A program made the position numbers and the translations under genes. From Candidatus Iainarchaeum sp. (lineage in GTDB: Archaea > Iainarchaeota > Iainarchaeia > Iainarchaeales > JAAZKV01), in NCBI GenBank assembly GCA_028690725.1, contig JAQVAR010000001.1, positions 1 through 41,956 of the forward strand: a DNA stretch of 41,956 nt. Direction: 5' to 3'. Positions within the stretch are counted from its first letter, which is position 1, and every line of letters begins with the position of its first letter. Shown one piece after another: positions 30,281 to 40,582 of this stretch. The notes below the pieces were generated by a model, which did no database searches, was not told the origin of the DNA, and saw only the letters and a list, made by a program, of their open reading frames with translations.

Positions 30281-31684
30281 ATGATGAATAACATTGGGTT
30301 TTGTGTTATTGAAACAGATTTTTCTAAACAAATTAGTATTTGTAAAAGTGGGCAAATTGTAAAAAAAAGGGACAAAAACTATTTTTTGTTAGATTTTCCA
30401 ATTTTCAATGAGAAAGAAAAAAAAATTTTTTCAAATATTTCTGAAAATTTAAAAGAAACAATAAAATATGTTAAAACAAAATCAGACATTTATTTTCTTA
30501 TAAAAGAATTTTGTTTAGAAAATTATGTGTTGTTAAAAAAAGAACAAAGAGAAAAAATTTCACTAGTTTTAGAATGGGAAATGCTAGGAAATAGCATTTT
30601 AGAACCATTATTGAAAGATCCTGATTTTGAAGAAATTGTTATCAATGGAAAAGATAAACCTTTAATGTTATACCATAATATTTTTGGTTGGCTTACAAGC
30701 AATATTTATTTTAATTCTGACGAAAAAATAAAAACAATAATAAACAAAATTTCTTCACCATTAGGAAGACAAATCAGTTTTAATAATCCAATTTTAAATG
30801 CAACTTTAAGTAATGGTTCAAGATTGAATGCTTCAATGGATCCAATAGCATTCACAGGAATAAATGTTACTATAAGAAAATTTAAAGAAAATCCTTTAAC
30901 ACCAACAAACATAATAAATTTTAACACTATTAACACAGAAGCAATGGCTTTTTTGTGGTTGGTAATGCAAACTTCATCCTCAATAATGGTTTGTGGAAAT
31001 ACTGGTTCTGGAAAAACGACTACATTAAATTCATTATTTTGTTTTTTGCCAAAAGATGAAAGAATTATAGTAGTAGAAGAGACCCCAGAAATTGTTTTAC
31101 CACAAGAACATATAGTAAAATTGAATACTGCAGAACAATTGAATATTGGATTAGAAAAACTAATAGAAAATACTTTTAGAATGAGACCAGACAGAGTAAT
31201 AGTTGGAGAAATTAGAAGTAAGAAAGAAGCACACGCATTCATTAATACCATGTTAGCAGGACAAGCAAAAGGAAGTTATGCTACTTTTCATGCTGAAAGT
31301 GCTGAAGATGCTTTAGAAAGACTAAATACTTTTGGTATTGAAAAAAATGCTTTGAAAACACTTGATTTAATAATAGTTCAAAAAAGAATTACAAAAATTG
31401 ATAACAAAAAAAGTAGGAGAGAAGAAAGAAAAATAACAGAAATATGTGAAGTAAAAAAAGATTGCGGAGAAATAAAATTAGAAAAATTATTTCTTTTGAA
31501 TTATTCTAACGGATTAATTGAATTAAAAAATGATTCTAAAAGATTGAAAGAAAAAATAAAACAAACTTTTTCTTGCAAAGAAAAAGAATATTACGAATTA
31601 TTAAAGGAAAAAGAACAAATTTTGAAAAATCTTGGAGAAGGAATTTCTTTCAAAGAATTTTTTGAACTGGCTTATAACGAATAA
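30281..31684 (+). CDS. Type II/IV secretion ATPase for archaeal pilus assembly
   Basis: 467 residues, related to FlaI/CpaF/VirB11. The N-terminal domain has EEIVINGKDKPLMLYH, typical of CpaF-like ATPases. GNTGSGKTTTLN (239-250) is Walker A, EETPEI the Asp box, MRPDRVIVGEIR (301-312) Walker B, and GSYATFHAE (331-339) the His box. It powers pilin insertion through the membrane proteins encoded at 33321 and 34208. The likely substrates are the pilin-like adhesins at 20742 and 23641. No prepilin peptidase gene is in the window. proS on the opposite strand separates it from its membrane partners. Confidence 0.9.
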   Translation: MMNNIGFCVIETDFSKQISICKSGQIVKKRDKNYFLLDFPIFNEKEKKIFSNISENLKETIKYVKTKSDIYFLIKEFCLENYVLLKKEQREKISLVLEWEMLGNSILEPLLKDPDFEEIVINGKDKPLMLYHNIFGWLTSNIYFNSDEKIKTIINKISSPLGRQISFNNPILNATLSNGSRLNASMDPIAFTGINVTIRKFKENPLTPTNIINFNTINTEAMAFLWLVMQTSSSIMVCGNTGSGKTTTLNSLFCFLPKDERIIVVEETPEIVLPQEHIVKLNTAEQLNIGLEKLIENTFRMRPDRVIVGEIRSKKEAHAFINTMLAGQAKGSYATFHAESAEDALERLNTFGIEKNALKTLDLIIVQKRITKIDNKKSRREERKITEICEVKKDCGEIKLEKLFLLNYSNGLIELKNDSKRLKEKIKQTFSCKEKEYYELLKEKEQILKNLGEGISFKEFFELAYNE

Positions 31685-31721
31685 AGAATAAAAAAACAAA
31701 ATGATTAAATTCTTTTTAAAT

Positions 31722-33173
31722 TTAATAATCTTTTGCAATGTAAACTACTTTAGTGGCTTTTTTTCCACAAATAACACACTTTTTATTTCCAATAAAATTT
31801 TCTTTAACATCAATTCTTGTCCCCCTTATTTTTCCACCGGATTCTTTTTCAATTATTTCAGCACAACCCAAACCATCTTTTTCAACACTACAAAAATTTG
31901 CTCTTGCAATTCCTCTTCCAACAATTTTTTTTATTTCATTAATATTTTTAACATCTTTTATTAATCCATCAAAATTATTAATTGCTTTTTTCTTCAAATT
32001 TTTACTTAATTCAAAACCATTTTTTTCTATTTCTTTTAACAAATCTTTTTCATTAATTAAAACTTTTTTTTCTGTATCTCTTCTATATAATAAAAACTTT
32101 TTTTCTTTTAAATCACGAGGCCCTATTTCTATTCTTAGTGGAACGCCTTTCATTTCCCAATAATAAAATTTTTCTCCAGGTCTTTTATCACCATCATCTA
32201 ATTCAACTCTGTAATTAGCTTCTTCTAATTCTTTTTTAAATTTAAAAGCTTTTTTTAAAACATTTGGATCTTTTTCTGAAAGAATAGGAATAATTACTAT
32301 TTGTTTTGGTGCTATTTCAAAAGGAAATTTTAATCCTTTATTATCACCATGAGTTAATATTACCGAAGCCATTATTCTTGAAATACAAGGTCCATAACAA
32401 GTTGTAAAAGGAGTTTTTTCAACCTCATTTTTATCAAAATATTTTACTCCAAAAACTTTTGGAAAATGATTATTTATCATGTGTGTGCTAGGCTGTTGTA
32501 CCACTCTTCCTTGAGGAGTAATAGCGTCAGCACCAAATGTTCTTCCAGCACCAGCAAATTTATCCCAAGCTGGTCTTTCAAAAACAATTGTTGGAACACC
32601 AAATATTTCAAAAACAACTCGCTTAGTAGTTTCAATATCATCTAAAACGCTTTGAAAAGCCTCTTCTTTTGTTTCAAAAGCACAGTGGGTTTCAATCCAA
32701 TAAAATTCTCTTGATCTCAAAAAAGGCCTTGTTGATTTTGTTTCATACCTATAAACATTTGCTCTTTGATATGTTTTAAAAGGCAAATCTTTATAAGAAC
32801 GAATCCATAATGAAAACATTGTATAAAAAGCTGTTTCAGAAGTTGGTCTGAGAGCTAATCTTTCTTCTAATTTTTCGTTACCACCTTTTTCAACCCAAAA
32901 AACTTCAGGAGTAAAACCAGCAATGTGTTCTGATTCTTTTTGAAAATATGATTCTGGAATCAAAGAGGGAAACCAATAATTTTTGTGACCTCTTTTTTTC
33001 AAATCTTTTTCAAAAAAATCATACATTAGCTCCATGCATTCAACGCTCCAAGGTTGAAAAACAAGAGCCCCTTTAACACCATACCTGATATCTGCTAGTT
33101 CTGCTTGTTTTATTATTTCAGTATACCATTCGCTTGGTTTTTCAGAATAATCAGGTAATTTTTGAACAGCCAT
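31722..33173 (-). CDS. proS: Prolyl-tRNA synthetase, archaeal/eukaryotic type
   Basis: 483 residues from ATG 33173 (MAVQKLPDYSEKPSEWY); the frame extends upstream by only 8 codons. Class II core: GALVFQPWSVECMELMYDFF (motif 1 region), RLALRPTSETAFYTMF and YRYETKSTRPFLRSREFYW (motif 2), and CYGPCISRIMASVILTHGD (motif 3 region). The anticodon-binding domain follows, then a C-terminal domain with CVICGKKA and NFC (possible zinc ligands), ending in KDY. The short form ending in Tyr and lacking the bacterial editing insertion is ProRS type 3. TATA-like CTTTAAAAC about 30 bp upstream. Confidence 0.95.
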   Translation of the reverse strand: MAVQKLPDYSEKPSEWYTEIIKQAELADIRYGVKGALVFQPWSVECMELMYDFFEKDLKKRGHKNYWFPSLIPESYFQKESEHIAGFTPEVFWVEKGGNEKLEERLALRPTSETAFYTMFSLWIRSYKDLPFKTYQRANVYRYETKSTRPFLRSREFYWIETHCAFETKEEAFQSVLDDIETTKRVVFEIFGVPTIVFERPAWDKFAGAGRTFGADAITPQGRVVQQPSTHMINNHFPKVFGVKYFDKNEVEKTPFTTCYGPCISRIMASVILTHGDNKGLKFPFEIAPKQIVIIPILSEKDPNVLKKAFKFKKELEEANYRVELDDGDKRPGEKFYYWEMKGVPLRIEIGPRDLKEKKFLLYRRDTEKKVLINEKDLLKEIEKNGFELSKNLKKKAINNFDGLIKDVKNINEIKKIVGRGIARANFCSVEKDGLGCAEIIEKESGGKIRGTRIDVKENFIGNKKCVICGKKATKVVYIAKDY

Positions 33174-33320
33174 TAAAACCAATAAAATTGAACACAAAAA
33201 GGGTTTTAAAGATTGTTTTTCAATTGAAAAAGCTTATTCAAAATTAGCAATATTAAAATTTGTTCAGACAATTGACGATTTTCTACAATATTTTTTAAAT
33301 GATAAAAAAATGTTTTTTTT

Positions 33321-34154
33321 ATGAAAAAAGAAAAAAAGGATGAAAAAAATATTGAATTAATTAAAAATATTTCAAAAAAATCAATTGTAAAAGAAAAAAT
33401 TTTGAAAAAAGCAAATGTTAGAGAAAAAGAATTTGAAAATTATAAAAAAAAATGTTTTTCTTATAGTATTATTTTTTCTCTTTTTGTATTAATGTTTAGT
33501 TGGTTATATTTATATGATATTATTTTAAGTTTTGGAATAATGTTTTTTGTATTTACAATAATTTTTTTAATTGGAATAAATTTACCATTTATTAAACACA
33601 AAAAATATACTAAAAAAATTGAATCAGAAACAGCTGGTTTTTTAACAAACCTTATTATTGAATTAAAAGTTGGAAAAGATTTGTTAAGTGCTATTAAAAA
33701 ATGTTCTTTAGAAAAAGAAAATATTGCAAAAGAATATGGGGTTGTTCTAAACCTTGTTGAAAATGGATTATCTTTTAGAGAAGCACTCTTATTAATGAAC
33801 AAAAAATTTAATTCTTTGAATATAAAACGAACAAATAGTAATTTGTATAATATTTATCAACATGGGAATGATGTTTTTGGATTGAAAAAATTTGCTGATG
33901 AACTATTGTTAAGACAAAGAATTGAAAGTAAAGAATTTGGTGGAAAATTAGTTGTGTATGCGTTAGTTTTTATTGCTGTTTCAGCCATTGTTCCAGCAAT
34001 GTTCGCGAGCTTTATTCTAATAGGGAGTTATTTTATGCAAATACAATTTAGCGCATTACAAATTTTTTTTATATTAGTAATATTGTTTCCAATAATAGAT
34101 TTGTGTGTTTTGATATCAATCAATTCAAAAACACCAATATTTTTGAGGAGATAA
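33321..34154 (+). CDS. Type II secretion F-domain membrane protein (TadB/TadC-like), first of pair
   Basis: 277 residues. Two membrane segments at about 47-65 and 68-90, a cytoplasmic T2SSF helical domain (GFLTNLIIELKVGKDLLSAI, NGLSFREALLLM, FADELLLRQRIESKEFGG) and two more membrane segments near the C-terminus. Archaeal FlaJ and many archaeal PilC proteins carry both T2SSF domains in one chain, whereas here they are two genes, like bacterial TadB and TadC. Forms the inner-membrane platform for the ATPase at 30281. Confidence 0.8.
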   Translation: MKKEKKDEKNIELIKNISKKSIVKEKILKKANVREKEFENYKKKCFSYSIIFSLFVLMFSWLYLYDIILSFGIMFFVFTIIFLIGINLPFIKHKKYTKKIESETAGFLTNLIIELKVGKDLLSAIKKCSLEKENIAKEYGVVLNLVENGLSFREALLLMNKKFNSLNIKRTNSNLYNIYQHGNDVFGLKKFADELLLRQRIESKEFGGKLVVYALVFIAVSAIVPAMFASFILIGSYFMQIQFSALQIFFILVILFPIIDLCVLISINSKTPIFLRR

Positions 34155-34207
34155 ATTAATCAAAATATTTTGATTTGAATTTTATTGTTTATTAAGAGTT
34201 GATTTGA

Positions 34208-35149
34208 TTGGATGCAGTAGATTTTTTTAAAAATTTTTTTGAAATTATTTTTGGAAAAGAAAAAATAATTAATTTTGAAGATACTCTAATTGTAAATGAA
34301 TCAAGATTCAAAAAAATAGAAAAATTTATTTTTGCTTGTGTTTTAGAAGGAATTTTTCTAACTATTTTTTCAATGATCATATTATTTTTTATTAACTTTG
34401 AAATAAACAAAACAATTTTTATTTCAATACTAATTTTTTTTGTTCCTTTTTTAATAAATTTTTTGTGGCAAGATCTTTTTTTTGAAAAGAGAAAAAGAAA
34501 AAAAGAATCTTTATTACCAGAGTTTTTGTTAGAAGTAAGCGTTTTTTGTGATGAAAATTCAATAATAAAAAATGTTGAAAAAATGAGTAAAATTGATATT
34601 TCTTTAATAAAAAATGATTTTGAAAGGGTTGATAGAGAAATAAAAAATGGTTCAAGTGTAAAAGAATCTTTTGAAAGAATGAAAAAATTAAATAAAAGTA
34701 AAACTATTAACAGAGTAATAGATATTTTTTTACAATGTTATGAAAATGGTTTAAAAATGTCTTTCTTATTAAAAGAAACTGCTGAAGATTTGATGGAAAA
34801 TAATGCTATTTTGAAAGAACAACAAGCAGTAATGCTTGTAACAAAATATACTTTGTTATTATCATCAGCATTAATTGTTCCAAGTATTTTGGGAATAATA
34901 ATTGGTTTGGTTAATAATCTTAATTTTGATTTTGCAGAAGGATTTGAAATTGGTTTAAGTGCTGTTGAAAAAAAAGAACTTTTTTCATTTTCTGTGTTAG
35001 GAACCACAATATATATTATAGAATTTGCTTTGCTAAGCAGTTTTTTCTTGGGCTTACAAGAGGGAAACAAAAAACAATTTTGGATTTATGCAATGATAAT
35101 TGTTCCAATTGCATTAATTTGTTTTTTTCTAGCACAAACAATGGGTTAA
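34208..35149 (+). CDS. Type II secretion F-domain membrane protein (TadB/TadC-like), second of pair
   Basis: 313 residues from TTG 34208 (GTTGATT precedes, the same coupling-type sequence as at other starts). Two N-terminal membrane segments (about 40-60 and 65-85), the T2SSF helices LPEFLLEVSVFCDENSIIKN, NGSSVKESFERMKKL, CYENGLKMSFLLKETAEDL, and three or four C-terminal membrane segments. 53 bp after the first T2SSF gene. The gap contains stops in every frame, so this is not a recent frameshift of one gene. Confidence 0.78.
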   Translation: MDAVDFFKNFFEIIFGKEKIINFEDTLIVNESRFKKIEKFIFACVLEGIFLTIFSMIILFFINFEINKTIFISILIFFVPFLINFLWQDLFFEKRKRKKESLLPEFLLEVSVFCDENSIIKNVEKMSKIDISLIKNDFERVDREIKNGSSVKESFERMKKLNKSKTINRVIDIFLQCYENGLKMSFLLKETAEDLMENNAILKEQQAVMLVTKYTLLLSSALIVPSILGIIIGLVNNLNFDFAEGFEIGLSAVEKKELFSFSVLGTTIYIIEFALLSSFFLGLQEGNKKQFWIYAMIIVPIALICFFLAQTMG

Positions 35150-35215
35150 GTTTATTAACAACTTAAAACCTAAAATTGTCATCAAGGAATTAGAAATTTT
35201 TTTAATGGTGAATTA

Positions 35216-35968
35216 ATGGTTAAAAAAAATGAAAAAAAATATTTTGAGATTGTTGAAAAAGAAAAAATGAATTTGAATGGTTTTACATTAATAGAAGGTT
35301 TTCCAGATGTTGGTTTAGCTGGAACAATTGGTGCAAGATATTTATCAGAAAAACTTGATTTTGAACAAATTGGTCATATTGATTCATTATTGTTTTCACC
35401 AATAATTAGAATTAATAATGGCATACCAATGCACCCAGTTAGAATTTATGCTAATAAAAAATATAAAACAGTTATTGCTTTATCAGAACAGATTATTCCA
35501 AATAATATTGCAAGCATAATGGCAAAAGAATTAGTTGAATGGATAAAGAAAAAAGGAATAAAACAGGTTATTGCTACATCAGGAATAAAAAATCCTACTG
35601 GAGAAAGCGTGTATGCTTTTGCAAGTGATGAAAAATCAAAAAAAATTATTAAAAAAAATAAGATAGAGTTAATTAATAATGGCATTACATCAGGAGTAAC
35701 TGCAATGCTAATGCTTTATTTAAAAGATAATAATATTATTGCTTTTTGTTTAATTGGAAATGCAAGAAACAATGCGGATTATTATGCTGCTTCAGAAATT
35801 GTTAAAGCATTTTGCAAACTAATTAATGTTAATATTGATGTAAAACCATTATTAAAAGAAGCAAAAGAATTAGAAAATGCTATAACAAATCATTTGAAAA
35901 CACTTGAAACACAAAAAAATATGGGAGAAGAATCAGAAATAATAAAAAGCCCACCAATGTATACATAA
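35216..35968 (+). CDS. PAC2 family protein (proteasome assembly chaperone-like)
   Basis: 250 residues. NGFTLIEGFPDVGLAGTIGA then ARYLSEKLDFEQIGHID at the N-terminus is the PAC2 signature; KKGIKQVIATSGIKNPTGES and NNGITSGVTAMLMLYL are the second half. Archaeal PAC2 proteins resemble PbaB/PAC1-PAC2 chaperones of the 20S proteasome, but their job is often unproven. GGTG lies 5 nt before ATG 35216. Likely the last gene of the unit beginning at 33321, converging on the 1500-residue gene. Confidence 0.88.
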   Translation: MVKKNEKKYFEIVEKEKMNLNGFTLIEGFPDVGLAGTIGARYLSEKLDFEQIGHIDSLLFSPIIRINNGIPMHPVRIYANKKYKTVIALSEQIIPNNIASIMAKELVEWIKKKGIKQVIATSGIKNPTGESVYAFASDEKSKKIIKKNKIELINNGITSGVTAMLMLYLKDNNIIAFCLIGNARNNADYYAASEIVKAFCKLINVNIDVKPLLKEAKELENAITNHLKTLETQKNMGEESEIIKSPPMYT

Positions 35969-36035
35969 TCATTTTTTAATATTTTAATAAAATAAATATT
36001 AATAATATAATAAAAAAATTAGAATCAAAAAATTT

Positions 36036-39000
36036 TTATTTTTTCAAATTATTTTTATTTTTCTTTTGTGTTAACACGAAAGAAATTGTTAGGAATAATG
36101 TAATAAACAAAATCAAACTTGGTATTGTTTGTGGTAATGATGGAATATTAAATCCAGTTCCTTCTTGTTGTCCAATATTAAATGTCATTGGGTTTCCCGC
36201 TGTTCCTGAAACATTACCTTCTTTATCAACACCATAATACGCACCTTGGTCTTTGAATGCTTGATTTAATGGAATTTGCATTGAATTTTCTGGATACCAT
36301 TGACCAGTATTAGGATCAAACCAAAATGAACCATTTGTCCCTTGTGCTGTTCTAAGTGTTTCTGCAGGACCATTATTATAACTTAATTTTGGAATACCAT
36401 TGTCTGCGCTAAAATCAAGAGTATGTGTTTTTCCATCAGCAGTCCTAAAAGATATTTTTCCGTCAGCATCTTGTGTTACACCACCAACTATTGGAGAATC
36501 AACCAAAATTTTTCCAGTTTCTTTATCTGTTACTCTAAAATAATCTACACATTCTCCTGTTTCAGGATCTCTTTCAGCATAAAATTCAAATATTTTTCCA
36601 TCAGTAGTAAATTGTGTAAATGGCCCCAAATGTTTCATTGAAGTATTAAAATTATCTACTCTTTGTAATCCTAGTTGATCATTAGGATAGCCTTGGGCTT
36701 CTAATTCTAATGCTGGTTGTTCACAATCTGTTTCAGGATCTAATATTGAAGATAATTTTGCTTTTAAACCCGAAACTTCTTTTGAACTTAAAACAGCTTC
36801 TTTGTGTTGTCTCAACCAAATTATTATTTCATTTGTTTCCGGATTTAATACTATTGAACCATGTTCAAAAGCCATTCCAATAAATTTTCCAGCATCAACT
36901 ATTCTGTTAGCATCTTGTTCTAACCTAGAATCCCAAAAACCATTTATTATAAATTTTGCATTTATTGTTCCATAAACAGGAACAGTTCCTTCTAATTGTA
37001 TTTTTCCATCTCTCACAAAAACATTACCATATTTTTCAGTATTAATCGCTTTTAAGTCTCCGAACACTTGTGTTAACTCGTCACCATTATAAGTTATGCC
37101 TGATTGTTTTTTTATTGCATCTTGAATACAATTTCTTACAAGTGCTTCTTTCACTCTTACTTCTCCCAAAACATTTAATTCAAAAACAGTTTCTGTTGTA
37201 TTAGGCATAGAAGAAATTGAAACAGTTTTTGGAATTAGTTCAGCAGGAATTTTGTTTTCTTGTATTGTTAAACCAATAATTTCTTTTTTATCTTCAACAA
37301 TTTTTTTACCATCAATTAACAAATCCCCGTTATCAAAATCTTTTACAATTTCAATATTACCATCAGTTGTTAGTGATTTTCCACTAGTCTTTAAACCAGT
37401 AGGAAGTAAAGTATCTTTAAACCAAATATAAAATATTTCTTTTCCTGTTACACCACCACTAATCGGAGGTAATAATTCTATTGTTGCTTGTAAAATATTA
37501 TCGTTTTTTGCTTGGTTAGCAAAATTTTCAAACTCTTCTTTTATTTTTCCAATTGAATCAGCAACAGGATTATCTTGAGAAGCAAGATCATCAATATTTT
37601 TGCTTAAATCAGATATTGTTGAAGATACTCCTTCGCTTGAAAGAGACTCTTTTGTTTTACTATTAACTTGTTGAGCTGGTGGAGGAGAATAAAAATGAAT
37701 ATAATAACCATCAACATCATCAACACAATCCTGTAATTTTGGTGCAATTAAAACTTGTTGTGCACCAGTAGCAAGTAATCCAATACCAGGATTAATAAAA
37801 TAACCCACTGATTCTAAACTAGCAGTAACAAAACCAGTATACTTGCCAGCCCAACCAAGATTATTTTCTCTTAACACTTGGTCACAAGTAGTTCCTTCTC
37901 TTTTAGCTTGTGACAAATTAATTTCTTGGCCTTCAATGTCTGCAGTAGAACCCTTTATGTTAGAACCATGAGTATAAACTATTAATGTTGTGCCGTCCTC
38001 TTTAATAGTTTCAGGATCAATTGCTTCAACAATAAATGATTTAATATTTACTGGTGATTGAATATCAAATCTTGAATAATCATCATTCGAATTAATTGAC
38101 ATAGTACAACCAGAACAATTTTCATTATGAGAATAAAAAGCAATATTTTTTACTTCATCTCTCATAATTCCTCCATCTAAACCATATTCCCCAGAAAAAG
38201 CTCTTAACTTATCACCAATTTGGGGAGAAAGATTATCAGCAATTTCTTTAGCAAGATAATTTGGAAAAAAAATGAAACTATTAATTACTTTTGAAAATAA
38301 TTCTCCTTGATCAGAACCCTCATTAGCATAAAAATCAGTAAAAGATCTTTTGTAAACATCATCTATTCCTTGAGAAATAGTCATAGTGGTCCAAGAATCA
38401 GGAAGCATGAAAGCAGAAAATTTTTCATTACCAAAACCACGTTTAACATTCCAAAGCATCATTGGACCAATCGCCACTTTATAAAAAGCACTTGTATTTG
38501 CTTTAAAAGTAAAATAATCTTGAATGATTTTATTTTCACTTGCAAAAAGACTATCTAATGCATTAAGAGATCTTCTAGAAACAAAATCTGCTTTCTCTCT
38601 TAAACCAGCATCCAAATCAGAAAAATTTATTAGAGCAGTATTTGGTCTAGAAACTATTCTACCATTAGTAATAATATTCGCAAAATCCTCAGGCATTAAA
38701 TCTTTTACATAATCATATTTAGAAGAATAAATATCAACTGTTCCAAGAATACCTGGAGAATCCTTAATGTAATTAACAGTTGAAGCATTCAAAGGCATTT
38801 GCCCAACACCAGGAATATTAACAGTATACAAAGAATCCCCTAATTTTGCAACATATGATTGTAAATCAGCAACGTTTACTCCAGCAGCTTCTAATTTAGA
38901 AGGAGTTGGTTTGAATAACTTAATTCCAGTATGACCAGTAGCACCTATTGCACTACCAAGTTCATACTGATAATCAAAACTACCAATAGCACCAGCATAA

Positions 39001-40538
39001 TCATCCCAATTTCCTTTTTCAGCAAAAGGAGTCAATATTCCTTTAGTAAAATTATATGGTTGAGAAGAAGTAATATCAACAAAACCACTATCAGCAGTAA
39101 AGCCAGCTTTTTTTACTGCTAAACCTTGTAAACCAGTAAGATCAGGATTTTTTTGAATCCAAGCAGGAAAATCAAGGAAAGTAACATCATCCCAATCCTT
39201 AACTTGTTTAGAAACAGTTTTAGCATAAGACATTAAATCATCATATGTTTGAGCCGAACTCAAAAAAGCTTTTTTTGCAGCACTCATTTGAGTTGAACTA
39301 GCATTCGCATAAGCTTTTACATCTTGTAAAGCTCTAAAAAAAGCTTTTTTTTGATCAGGAGTTAAATTATTCAAAGGACTATTCGGACCAAGCAAAGCAT
39401 CAGTATAACCAGCAGCACCTGAAGAAAAAGCTTTTCCACCAACAGTAAACTCTGTAAAATATTCTCCAAAACCATTTTTTTTAATAAGTTGTTGATAATT
39501 ATCAATTCTATTTTTTCCTAAAAGAGCAGACGGAACATCCCCCAGAGCATCTCTTCCACTTCTAAAAACCTTTTCATTAAAAAATTTTACTACTCTATTT
39601 TGAGCACCACCAGCAGGACCACTGCCAGTCAAATTTAACCATCTACCAGCAGAATTTAATAATGCAGGACCAAAACTAGTAACAACAATATCAGCAGAAT
39701 ACCATTGATTATATATTTTGTCAAAAGCAGAATAACTAGAAATAATACAAGAAGCATTATTACAATTAGTAGCATTCTTAGTAGTATATTGATTTGTTCT
39801 AAAAGAATTTGGTATTTGATCAGTTGGATCTAATTTAGTTGTTTGAATTGCAAAATCATTATTAATTTCATTTTCTACACCCTCTTCAGAATCATCACTC
39901 AAATCATAACTACTAAAAACTTGGTTTTGCATCCTAACATATTCTTCTTCGCTAACACCACTAATTCCTTGTTTTGCTAAATCTTCAAAACGAGAAGTAT
40001 TATCAACAAACATATTTGTTAGTCCTTTACCAGAAGTTCTGTATGCTAAACCATTACCATAAACCCTACAATCTTCTTGAGCCGAATCAACACATGTTCC
40101 CACTCTCAAAGTATCATCTAACACTAAACCAATACCAAAAGGACCAGAAACAGTTCTACTATCAAGAAAACTAAATCTATCAGCAGAAGCTGCTTTAGAA
40201 GGAGCAGATTGTTTTACTGCTGTCTCACCATCATTATCTTGTCCAATTAATTCTAAATCATCTAAATCAATACCAGTTGCTTTCTCATTCTTATCATCAT
40301 TAATTTCTTTACCCTGAAAATTATCTTTTGTTAAATTCATTATTTGTTTTGATTCAAGAGGAGTAAGAGAAGAAATATCACATCTAAATTCATTCGAAGA
40401 ATCTTGAGAAACTGTTTCCTCAAAAAAAATATTATTTGAAACGGAATTATTTTCTAAAGAAAAGGCAATAGCGGGATTACTTGATAACAAACAAAATGTT
40501 ATAAAACCAACTAATAATCCTTCCAACATTTTATTCAT
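36036..40538 (-). CDS. Giant secreted, membrane-anchored protein of unknown function
   Basis: 1500 residues. A signal peptide (MNKMLEGLLVGFITFCLLSS, then NPAIA) starts it; a proline-containing linker, one membrane helix (IPSLILFITLFLTISFVL) and a basic tail (QKKNKNNLKK) end it, so nearly all of it faces outside. Compared with its neighbours it is poor in Lys and rich in Asp, Ser, Thr, Gly, as expected outside the cell. It has many NxS/T sites and few paired Cys (ENCSGCTM, ATNCNNASC). Landmarks: VYTHGSNIKGSTADIEGQE, YYIHFYSPPPAQQ, TGKEIFYIWFKDTLLP, and a C-terminal beta-rich part with DADGKISFRTADGKTHT. I recognise no domain. GGTG lies 7 nt before ATG 40538. Confidence 0.8.
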   Translation of the reverse strand: MNKMLEGLLVGFITFCLLSSNPAIAFSLENNSVSNNIFFEETVSQDSSNEFRCDISSLTPLESKQIMNLTKDNFQGKEINDDKNEKATGIDLDDLELIGQDNDGETAVKQSAPSKAASADRFSFLDSRTVSGPFGIGLVLDDTLRVGTCVDSAQEDCRVYGNGLAYRTSGKGLTNMFVDNTSRFEDLAKQGISGVSEEEYVRMQNQVFSSYDLSDDSEEGVENEINNDFAIQTTKLDPTDQIPNSFRTNQYTTKNATNCNNASCIISSYSAFDKIYNQWYSADIVVTSFGPALLNSAGRWLNLTGSGPAGGAQNRVVKFFNEKVFRSGRDALGDVPSALLGKNRIDNYQQLIKKNGFGEYFTEFTVGGKAFSSGAAGYTDALLGPNSPLNNLTPDQKKAFFRALQDVKAYANASSTQMSAAKKAFLSSAQTYDDLMSYAKTVSKQVKDWDDVTFLDFPAWIQKNPDLTGLQGLAVKKAGFTADSGFVDITSSQPYNFTKGILTPFAEKGNWDDYAGAIGSFDYQYELGSAIGATGHTGIKLFKPTPSKLEAAGVNVADLQSYVAKLGDSLYTVNIPGVGQMPLNASTVNYIKDSPGILGTVDIYSSKYDYVKDLMPEDFANIITNGRIVSRPNTALINFSDLDAGLREKADFVSRRSLNALDSLFASENKIIQDYFTFKANTSAFYKVAIGPMMLWNVKRGFGNEKFSAFMLPDSWTTMTISQGIDDVYKRSFTDFYANEGSDQGELFSKVINSFIFFPNYLAKEIADNLSPQIGDKLRAFSGEYGLDGGIMRDEVKNIAFYSHNENCSGCTMSINSNDDYSRFDIQSPVNIKSFIVEAIDPETIKEDGTTLIVYTHGSNIKGSTADIEGQEINLSQAKREGTTCDQVLRENNLGWAGKYTGFVTASLESVGYFINPGIGLLATGAQQVLIAPKLQDCVDDVDGYYIHFYSPPPAQQVNSKTKESLSSEGVSSTISDLSKNIDDLASQDNPVADSIGKIKEEFENFANQAKNDNILQATIELLPPISGGVTGKEIFYIWFKDTLLPTGLKTSGKSLTTDGNIEIVKDFDNGDLLIDGKKIVEDKKEIIGLTIQENKIPAELIPKTVSISSMPNTTETVFELNVLGEVRVKEALVRNCIQDAIKKQSGITYNGDELTQVFGDLKAINTEKYGNVFVRDGKIQLEGTVPVYGTINAKFIINGFWDSRLEQDANRIVDAGKFIGMAFEHGSIVLNPETNEIIIWLRQHKEAVLSSKEVSGLKAKLSSILDPETDCEQPALELEAQGYPNDQLGLQRVDNFNTSMKHLGPFTQFTTDGKIFEFYAERDPETGECVDYFRVTDKETGKILVDSPIVGGVTQDADGKISFRTADGKTHTLDFSADNGIPKLSYNNGPAETLRTAQGTNGSFWFDPNTGQWYPENSMQIPLNQAFKDQGAYYGVDKEGNVSGTAGNPMTFNIGQQEGTGFNIPSLPQTIPSLILFITLFLTISFVLTQKKNKNNLKK

Positions 40539-40582
40539 TCAAAAACACCTAATCATATTAAACAACTAATAAACGCATAATA

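Noticed and set aside
34155..34207. Frameshift that splits one FlaJ-like gene in two
   Set aside because: Each T2SSF gene has its own membrane segments, start and stop, with a 53-bp spacer; a TadB/TadC-type pair explains it better.
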